Origin: Acanthacorydalis orientalis
Taxonomy: Eukaryota; Arthropoda; Insecta; Megaloptera; Corydalidae
NCBI GenBank assembly: GCA_034766995.1
Contig: CM068313.1
Coordinates: 31,165,825 to 31,229,824 of the forward strand
DNA: 64,000 nucleotides
Direction of reading: 5' to 3'
Positions 55,681-64,000 of this stretch are shown piece by piece. The notes beneath the pieces were generated by a model, which was not told the DNA's origin, searched no databases, and saw only the letters and a program-made list of their open reading frames with translations. The translations under genes were made by a program, and so were the position numbers. Positions within the stretch are counted from its first letter, which is position 1, and each line of letters begins with the position of its first letter.

Positions 55681-57199
55681 GTCTTTATATGAGCATGGTA
55701 TTACAAAAGGGTCTACTAATATTTATATATTTTTACTTGAATTAATAATTCTTTCATACTAGTATTATTTGTATTTTAATATTTTTATCATTATTTAGAT
55801 ATAATTTTTAATGTCTTTTTTAAGAAAAAATAAAATAAAATGCTACACATGCATTTTTTATTATTAAATTACCTTTTTATGAAAAAAATATAAATATGGT
55901 ATTAAATATTTTTCTTAAATTTTGATATATTGTATTAGATAGTGTTCTTCCTATACACTTATAGTTGTATTTGTCTTTACTTGTAATGATTTTTTGTAAT
56001 TACCATTGGGTTCATGTAAATATTTTAAATGCGTTTTAATTTCCATACAAAAAATGTTTGTGTATAATTTTTAATAACGTAAAAAAAGTTATTTAAAATT
56101 ATAATTCTCGCTAGGATTTAATAAAAACATATACATTAATTAAATTCAATTCATTAATTACATTATTAAATTCAGCATTCGAAATAATACTAAGTCGAGA
56201 AAAAAGAAAAAGAAAGTTTATTAATTAACATACAAGTATATTTTTTCAATAAAAATTAATTATTGGATCAGTCTGTAATCAGATTTTCGTTAAATTATTT
56301 CTTACAATAATCAAAATTTGTACAATAAAATATATTTGCAAAATTTACAATTATGTAATTTTGCACAAAAAATCAAATATTCTGAAATATATTAAAGCAA
56401 AATCCTTGTAAGAAACGTGTCGTGCTATATCTAGTGTCTATTAAAATGTTTATAACTATTTCAAAAGAAACAATTTATAATATATTGGAAGAAGAATTGT
56501 ATTAAGATAAATGGAAAATATTAAAGTTGAATTTCATTTTTCGATGACTACTATTTTCGTAACAAATGGAACTTGAAATATGATTAATGAGTTTGATATA
56601 AGAAAAAAGAGACTTGGACGAATAGAGACCAGAAACATTAATTTATTATACATTTTATTGATTCTAAAACGTTGAATTAATATTGATAGTGTCTATCCTT
56701 AAATTTCGGAGATAAATAGTTAAATACATTTTTTTAAAAAAAAACAATTTTATTTGCAGTTATGGGTTCATTTACAAAAGTAAATATAACGAAAATTACA
56801 TTATTAATGATAATAAAAATAACTGTGATTTTTGTTAGTACATATATATATATATATATATATACACAAAAGAAAGACAGAGAAATAAAGGAAATTAGTG
56901 AGGAAAATTACAATATTATATAATATACATTAACAAACACTTTTATAAATAATATGAGAAATACTTGTAATTATTAAATAATTATCTGTGACTTTTTTTG
57001 AAAAATTAAAGTAAAAGCGTAGTTATTTCGAGTTTTAAACAATTAATTAATGATCTAGAATGTATTCTTTAATAATGAAATTCATTAAATAGTCAATTAA
57101 TTTTAGATTTGTAGTATTAATTTATAGTAGATTAGAAAAAAACTGAAACTTATATAATTTAATTTTTTTAAGAGTTTGAAAATATTTCCAATGTTTATA

Positions 57200-57670
57200 A
57201 GTTGTTTATTTTTGTATTTTAGGTTTTACTGCTTGTAGTAGCTTGAGGGATACTAGTGCAGATTTTTTTGAAAAATAAAGATATTATTATTTAAAATGAA
57301 ATATAGTAATCTAACTTTAAAAAAATGGTTATTTAAAAGAACATTACATCTTTCATCTCTTTTCAAAGATAATATAAAACCCAACCGCATGTCATCGAAA
57401 GTAACTGAAAAAAATCTACGTAGGATTTACTATCAAGCGAGGCTAGCACAACCACTGATCTCGATAATCCTATCTTTTCTATACGATGCATAATATCTAC
57501 GTAGGTAAGGTACATAGCATATAAAATATATGATAGATGATGACCTACATATGGATTTCATATTTCTCTGTTCGCGGTCGTAAAGAACCAGAGAATGGTT
57601 CAAGTTTTAATACCCGGCTTCAATAGAATCCCAATTTCAGCTGAGGATGTCTATGTGCATTGAAAAGCCA
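57200..57670. other. GC-richer intergenic patch
   Basis: More balanced than its flanks. ATCTACGTAGG-type motifs near 57413 and 57489 bracket about 75 bp, and a short CTCTG...CAGAG inverted repeat lies near 57567. A 65-codon plus-strand frame (57296-57493) resembles nothing I know. Possibly an old mobile-element fragment. Confidence 0.3.
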
Positions 57671-57913
57671 TATAAAAAAGAATATTAATACGTATGTTGA
57701 ATCTGTGATATGCTTGGAACTATATTATCAAAAAAAATTGTCGTAGCTTAAAAATATTTAAGGCATATGAAAAATTATTTCACAATAATATAATAAATTT
57801 ATCATAAATATGTTTACTTTATTCACATATTTTGTAAGTTAAAAAACAGGTGAAAATGCAGTTATTTTTAATAATGAATGGTTTGTAATAAATGAGAAAA
57901 TATAAACAAGTTG

Positions 57914-57981
<68 letters not shown>

Positions 57982-58245
57982 GAAATAAAAGAACTTTATA
58001 TTTTATTGATATTTTAAAATAAAATGCATTTTAATCACATAAACGTACTTTATATGTGAAGTAGACATATATTTATCAGTAGCATTTATTTTTTTTAAAA
58101 AAGATAATTCGTATAAATAAATGCGTAACGTTGTATAAAAACATTTTAAGGAATATTTTAAAAAAAGTTAGAATCAACATCATGTTTCTAATGAATCAAC
58201 ATCATTGTTGATCTATCTTTTCGCTTCTCTTTCTCTCTCGTTTTC

Positions 58246-58293
<48 letters not shown>

Positions 58294-58779
58294 GCCTATA
58301 TATTAATTTTAAATTACTTATTCTTCTTATTACATTAGTAATTCATGTTTGTGTTCATAACAGTGGTCTTATTGTTGATCTTAAAATACATTGTCTATTC
58401 TTATTTAAGCTGTTTGAGGACTTAGCTTATTTTTATTTACTTCTGTTATTATTAAAAAAATATAATTATATTTTATGCAACAAAAATGTTTCATTAACTT
58501 TTTAATTTAACACATGAAGCATTTCCTTGTTATACTGAATTCGTGCTTTTGTGAAAAGAGTGCTTTTATTATATGTAATAAACAAAGCAACGTATGCTAT
58601 ATATAAAGTTGTAAAAAAGAATTTAAATATCAAAAATTTTCTTCAATTACGGTTAAAAAACTTCTTTACTTAATTACATAATACGAAACTGAAAAAAACT
58701 AGATATTCTTTATAATCTTCTTTTTTAAAAAATGAATATATTATTCCTGAATATACAAAACTGGACAAAAGCCGCCATC

Positions 58780-59068
58780 GTGTATTTACTGTAACACGCT
58801 TCCTAACGTCTGTCGCAGGGATGCGACACAGCGATAAATCTGTGTTATTCGCATGCCCGTCACCTGTGCCCATTCGTATAGGTAGGCGCGAGTAGTTAAA
58901 CTATACAATAACATCTTTCTCGTCTTGTATGCTAGACGAGGATAAATATATACTATGGATCGACTTATATCGCAAGAGAACATTGTGTTCTTTTTTTTAT
59001 CACGAAGACACGTTGTTTTGTTTATAGCTGAAAAATAGAAATGTTAGTGAATATCCGTCAGAAAAATG
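58780..59068 (+). other. Candidate first exon of an unknown plus-strand gene
   Basis: A GC-richer block (about 58780-58985) is followed by ATG at 59041, MLVNIRQKN, and a consensus donor AATG|GTAAGT at 59068/59069. The layout (GC-rich leader, ATG, strong donor) mirrors the CG8916 5' end. Phase-compatible candidate exons follow at 59316-59338 and 60432. No family recognised; minus-strand frames in the block are equally unrecognised. Confidence 0.3.
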
Positions 59069-59215
59069 GTAAGTACGTATTTGACTAAAAAAAATAGACG
59101 GAAGATTGTTTTTTGGAATACTTAAGAAAATGTTTTCTTGAATATTTAGTTCGTAAATAATATTTTTAAAAATATTATATTTGCATATTTTCAGTTAATT
59201 TACAAATATACAACA

Positions 59216-59264
<49 letters not shown>

Positions 59265-59315
59265 TTGAAATATTAACAAATTAGTTATTACATATATTTA
59301 GTTTCTTATTTTCAG

Positions 59316-59338
59316 TTATTTGTGGCATCACTGTCCTG
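59316..59338 (+). other. Candidate small second exon of the same unknown gene
   Basis: Strong acceptor TTTCTTATTTTCAG, then TTATTTGTGGCATCACTGTC and CTG|GTTGCT. With the preceding exon it gives NVICGITVL in phase 0. The donor is weak; an alternative GT at 59355 changes phase. Speculative. Confidence 0.2.
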
Positions 59339-59507
59339 GTTGCTATGGATACATGTTTATAAACAATAACAAGTTAACTCCATTCTATGCAAATGCACAC
59401 GCATTTTGTTTCGATTGTAATTTTACGTTTATTAAATTTAATTATATAGTTCTAAACTGTAAACTGTGTTTCCTATTCCATTCTATTTCTATCAAAACCT
59501 TGAAATA

Positions 59508-59561
<54 letters not shown>

Positions 59562-59947
59562 GAAAATTCTTTAAACAGTTACTTCTTTGAAGTTAAATTC
59601 ATAAAACAACAAATTTGTCTTCCAAAACACACATGCTTTATATCTGGGAGGAAATGAACTTCAAATTGGACATACGTGTCAAATTAGAATTTTATCTTAT
59701 TTCAGATAAGATATTGTAATTATATATCATGTAAAATAATATAATTTGTTATCTGAATTTGAGTAAGCTTATCAAAAGTAATAACTTTTCTTAATTTCAT
59801 AATGATCATATGTTCTTGACACTAATAATATTATAAGTATCAAATAAATCAAAACTTTATCTTCGTAATTTGTGATTTATTCAGTTTTTATAGATTTATG
59901 ATATATCCAAAATATAACAGTTCAATTATTTCCTAACAGATATAATT

Positions 59948-59949
<2 letters not shown>

Positions 59950-60013
<64 letters not shown>
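59950..60013. repeat. (TA)n microsatellite
   Basis: Uninterrupted. Confidence 0.95.
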
Positions 60014-60016
<3 letters not shown>

Positions 60017-60302
60017 ATAGGTATTCTAAGGTACAAGGATTTTTATTAATTTTTATTTATTTTCATATACTTAGAGATCATCGTTCAACAAAGATAAACT
60101 AAAGAACTGTATGAAAATTAAAATAAGTATGCCTTTTTGTAAAAGTTCTTTAATTAAATTTACTTTCGTATTAATAATGTTACTATGTATCATTATATTT
60201 TTAAAAATAATATATACTTATTTTAAATAAGTGTTTTGTATAATATTTTGACCTAATATGCTTTGTATATTGATAAAGTAATAGTAATATTAACAATAAT
60301 AA

Positions 60303-60347
<45 letters not shown>

Positions 60348-60431
60348 GCATATATATTGTTTAACAAAAATGTAAAATGTACGAAAAGCTAATACCAAAA
60401 TCTTGTTCAACGCATTGTTTTTTTTCTTTAG

Positions 60432-60606
60432 TTCTATGAAGACGAGAATCAAGTGAAATCTACTAAAGCTCTGCTATCTCGGCCTACTGAAAGAGAAATA
60501 TATACAAAAGAAAATGCTACAAAAATAAAAGGAACATTAGCGCACACATCCTTGACGATGGTTAGCCTTAGTTGTGTGAGCGGTAACATCGATAGAAGGT
60601 ATAGAT
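60432..60606 (+). other. Candidate coding exon, unknown product
   Basis: Preceded by a long pyrimidine tract and CTTTAG. The plus frame is open for 58 codons (FYEDENQVKSTKALLSRPTE, REIYTKENATKIKGTLAHTS, LTMVSLSCVSGNIDRRYR) before a TAG. A donor-like AAG|GTATAG lies just before that stop, and further GTAACT donors follow. Balanced composition and a good acceptor favour an exon. No homolog recognised. Confidence 0.3.
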
Positions 60607-60890
60607 AGAAAATCAGGTAACTGGTTGGCAGGTAACTACACATTGTTGCAAGATATTTTTCTCAAAGCCATGTTTTGTGGTGAAAAATCTCCCGTCGCGT
60701 AAAGCAAATGCTGAAGGAGGATGTTTTGTCATTGTCCAATTAGTTTATAGCGTTGACGTCTACTGGTTTGTTGTGTGTTTCACGCCGCCCTCTTCAAAAT
60801 GTCTGGTAATGACTTGGATGACAGTTGTCGGTAGATTGTGACAGCCGTTTTGGTTAATTGGGCGGTATTAAAGAAAAGCATTTAGATCAA
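60607..60890 (+). promoter_or_regulatory. GC-rich block with a possible start codon at 60799
   Basis: The block continues from the preceding candidate exon. It contains ATG at 60799 in good context (CTTCAAAATG) giving MSGNDLDDSC, then CG|GTAGAT. It could be a promoter plus first coding exon (60799-60830) of a gene to the right. No matching downstream exon was found in the window. Confidence 0.25.
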
Positions 60891-61045
60891 AACCATTCCA
60901 TGATATGAAAATACGAACTTTAATCTTTTTGACTTTTCGTATTTAACTACTATGAATTATATATAAGTACGACGTTATTCTATATTAAAATAATAAAATT
61001 GACATCAGGACGAACTTTTCGACTCCGCACTTTAAATTTATGTAG

Positions 61046-61097
<52 letters not shown>

Positions 61098-61734
61098 CAT
61101 ATAGTGAAATGGTTATTTATGTTTAATGATTATTGTAGTAACAATTGGTGAATATTTTTTGAATAAATATACAAGTAAATCTAAGCATTATAAAACATTC
61201 AACACATATACTTTATTATATAGTAAAAAAGAAAATTTTACTCTCTACAAGAATTATTAATTCAGACTCATTTTTTATTTTTAATTAGGCAAGTACTATA
61301 ACTTAAATATTAAATTTTAAGAAACATGTAGAAATGAATCTTTAAGCAGAAAAAGGCGAGAAAAACAATAAATATTCTATAGGCATTAACCGGTTAATAG
61401 TAAATATAACTGAATACAATTTAAAATAATAGTATTGAAAGCATTCAGAAATAAATTTAATATATATATATATATAATTTTTTGATTAAGAATTATTTCT
61501 TTTATGCTTTTTATTTTTATAAAGAATTAAGGCAGGTAGTTTGAAATAAAATTGTTGCTGCATGAATGGTTTGCAAAATATTTTATTCACAAAATTACTG
61601 CAGTCTCAAAACTGCATAAAAGTAAACAAGTACTATTAGAGTGTTTAAAAAGTCCTTTTTAAATGTAAAAAAATAAATGTAATAAGTAAATATTTACAAA
61701 AAATTTTTTATTACATTGTTGTTTATTTATTGGT
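60891..61734. other. AT-rich sequence, nothing recognised
   Basis: Contains a (TA)n(TG)n array near 61067-61098 and a short (TA)n at 61462-61477. No gene or repeat family seen. Confidence 0.6.
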
Positions 61735-62095
61735 ATTATTAGGAATGTCCGTCACCTCCCGACTGCGTTCGTCCCCCTCCTAACAAATAACACAAATTAA
61801 CAAATTATATACACAAATAATCCGCATAAAATTTTTCATTGGAAAAGTATATAAAAACAAACAATTTTTTTACTCTAAAGCTTCAGTGAATAAAACGTTT
61901 TGAATAAATTTCTTATCAGTTTTACACTGAAATCGTATACCCTCTTTCGTTGTACACCGTGAAACAGAACACTGATCATGTACTGATATCAATCAATCAG
62001 AGTAGAGACTACATGATCTCCATCAGCCAATTAGAACACGAAAAAAAAATCACAAAGGAGAAGGAGGACCAGTTTTTATTTATAGAAAGATTATT
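61735..62095 (-). repeat. Dispersed repeat family A, copy 2 (inverted)
   Basis: Read on the minus strand it follows the order of the 36.3 kb copy: CGTGTTCTAATTGGCTGA, a second CTGATTGATTGA unit, ACAACGAAAGAG, GTATACGATTT, a TTTATTCA block, TTTAGAGTAAAAAAATTG, ATGCGGATTATTTGTGTATA, GTTATTTGTTAGGAGGGGG. Sequence identity is patchy, so both copies are old. Confidence 0.65.
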
Positions 62096-62289
62096 AAATA
62101 AGAAAATGTTATATAATCAGAAATAATTCCATTTTGTAGTTATATATGTGTTTGTGGATATATTTGTACACTTTTAATTTTATTATTTCAAAAAACAAGT
62201 AATATTTTATTAATTAAAATTCCGTGTTTATATCAATGTAGTTATAAATATTAATTTATTTAATTTTATTTAAAAATAAAAATCCCAAA

Positions 62290-62326
<37 letters not shown>

Positions 62327-63760
62327 CGTGTTTAAACCAATACGTTGAAAATGTTGAAAAGATGAAACATATTGAAGTTATTTCATACATAAAAATTTAA
62401 TAACTGTAGAAGTGTGTTTTTTTCTTATAAAATGTTATTAAACGACTCATTACTTAATTTTGTTTAATAAACCATTCATAAGAATTTAGCTTTTAATATT
62501 TGAAAATAAAAATGACTAATTCTTTTGTGACCTAGCATATTAGGACGTGTTCATTTTTAACTACGATTTTTAACGAAGTCGCAGGCAGGATATGAAGAAC
62601 AAATTGTGTAAAATCGTGAAATGTTCAACTGCGAGCATAGCAGCAGTCTACAGGTTCCGGTTTACAAGTGGCGGAAATAAGGTCGACCTCTGTAGTCAAC
62701 ATTCGATGTTCTCTTTTCATTTCAATGTGTGTATATCTAATATATATATTTATGATTTATATTCATGGTTAAAAACATATTTCATATTTATTTTAAATAT
62801 CATTTTTTTTATATTTATTAATTATAAAAGTTTTATTACAGAACATTTTTTGATTGATTTTTTGAAATAATTATATAAACTTCTATTAAAAATATTAGTA
62901 GTTTTATAAATGATTTTCAAGACTAACATTTTTAACGAATTGAAATTAATTCGAGATTTTTTTTGATTATGTCTAAAAATTACAGATAATACCTTTACAT
63001 TAATTATTATTCTAAATGAATAACTACATTTTTACTACAGTATTGTATTAAGATGAAATCAGAAATCAAAAAGTATGTATATGTTTTAAAAGAATATTTC
63101 ATATAAACTTTTAATGATATTTATTCTCATTAATAAATTATTTAAATGTTTAGGGTAAATTAGATCTGATAGATCTATTTTGAATCAAATCGCAAATTCT
63201 CTGCAAAAATTACTAATCGCAAATTAACTATATTAAACTTTTGTTTCTGATAAATAAAGAAGAGAATGGATTCAAAAAATAAAATTACAATTTATTCTGT
63301 TTTGTAACTCCTAGTTAAAAATGTTTTTTTAATACTAACTATACTTTGCTATTTTAATTCATAATTGCAATATTTTTTTACCAATATAAGATAGAGCAAA
63401 TTGTCTTCGATAAAATACATCCAAAGTTGAATATCCGAAAACTGATTTAAAAATATTAGTAATTATCACTTATGATAGCCATATTAACGAATTTTCAGAA
63501 TTATGAGCCAAATATTTAAATAAAAAACTATAAATTATCACAATTCTGGAAAAAGAATTATACTCTTCAGAAAAAATGGAAAATTTAACTTGAATTATAT
63601 ATAAAGAACATTTGGAATTGAACTGGCCATTGAGATTTGAACTTATAATTTATTCTAATTGAGATGATTCTTTTTCGTTAATAATTCTTCAAAACGAGTA
63701 ATTAAAAACCAATCATCAACTTATTGAAAAAAACATAAACCATACACTATCTTTCCACCA
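62096..63760. other. AT-rich intergenic sequence
   Basis: Apart from the patch at 62500-62720 and a (TA)n array at 62293-62323, I see no gene, RNA or repeat family here. Confidence 0.6.
62500..62720. other. GC-richer patch, unknown
   Basis: Balanced composition near 62560-62715. A plus-strand frame from 62592 (MKNKLCKIVKCSTASIAAVY) runs past TACAG|GTTCCG. It follows GCAGGCAG, which could be an acceptor. Not recognised; possibly an exon or element fragment. Confidence 0.22.
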
Positions 63761-64000
63761 TACCATACATCACCTTCTCTCGTCGGAGAGAGAAGGGACA
63801 GCTGGCCGGTCTCAACATGAATGGCGTGAAAGTTATCTGGAAGGATCAGGTCAAAAGCACCTTGGCGTGCATTTTGACAGTAAACTCGACTTCAAAGAAA
63901 ACACGCGAATCGGACGTCGGAAAGCGCACGGGACCATACGCAGCCTGTACAGCTTTCTTGCCAGTGGAAAAGGTCTGGACACCGATAATAAAGTCTTGCT
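63761..64000 (+). mobile_element. Jockey-like non-LTR retrotransposon, RT C-terminal fragment
   Basis: GC-richer and cut by the window end. One frame reads QLAGLNMNGVKVIWKDQVK; a frame shifted by 2 (from 63858) reads HLGVHFDSKLDFKENTRIGR then RKAHGTIRSLYSFLASGKGL and DTDNKVL. This is the usual order of the end of a jockey-clade reverse transcriptase (YLGV-D-LTF, then K-LLY). The change of frame near 63855 shows it is decayed. Confidence 0.82.

Overview
This is eukaryotic DNA, almost certainly an insect. It is very A+T-rich (roughly four fifths by eye), has genes split into small exons by long introns, and carries on the order of ninety (TA)n microsatellites in 64 kb. The gene families, the mariner relic and the base composition fit a holometabolous insect; Hymenoptera is a reasonable guess but is not proven.

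The core of the window is a head-to-head pair of Cys-loop (pentameric ligand-gated) receptor subunit genes. On the minus strand, from about 16.9 kb down to the left edge, lies an Lcch3 (GABA receptor beta-like) ortholog. Eight coding exons can be placed with consistent splice phases, from a signal-peptide exon at 16818-16909 to an intracellular-loop exon at 382-621. The last exon(s), with M4, lie left of the window. On the plus strand, from 25991 to 53101, lies an ortholog of Drosophila CG8916 (GABA receptor alpha-like). All ten coding exons join without a frame error into 1737 nt (578 residues plus stop). Its start is a 26-nt coding exon preceded by a relatively GC-rich leader with five upstream ORFs. 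About 9.1 kb separates the two start codons and should hold both promoters.

The introns carry old mobile DNA. A dead mariner (44737-46011) has 28-nt inverted ends, TA flanks, broken frames, a lost start codon and Asp-to-Asn at the third catalytic position. A frameshifted endonuclease relic of an RTE/BovB-type retrotransposon (about 49444-49775, minus) lies beside a G-rich minisatellite (50150-50310). A near-perfect 40-bp hairpin sits at 52325-52428. Two unnamed dispersed repeat families occur: one at 36345-36760 and inverted at 61735-62095; the other in three copies at 20.9, 28.4 and 35.0 kb.

Right of CG8916 (53.1-64 kb) no gene is certain. Several GC-richer patches look unlike the background. 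Those at 58780-59068, 59316 and 60432-60890 could be the 5' part of another plus-strand gene. The window ends inside a degraded jockey-like non-LTR reverse transcriptase.

Functionally, both receptor genes encode subunits that should co-assemble in neuronal membranes. In Drosophila, LCCH3 forms GABA-gated cation channels with GRD, an alpha-like subunit related to CG8916. The CG8916-like subunit here has Asp at -1' and Gly at 2' of M2, which makes ion selectivity and insecticide sensitivity of an LCCH3/CG8916 channel the main biological question of the window.
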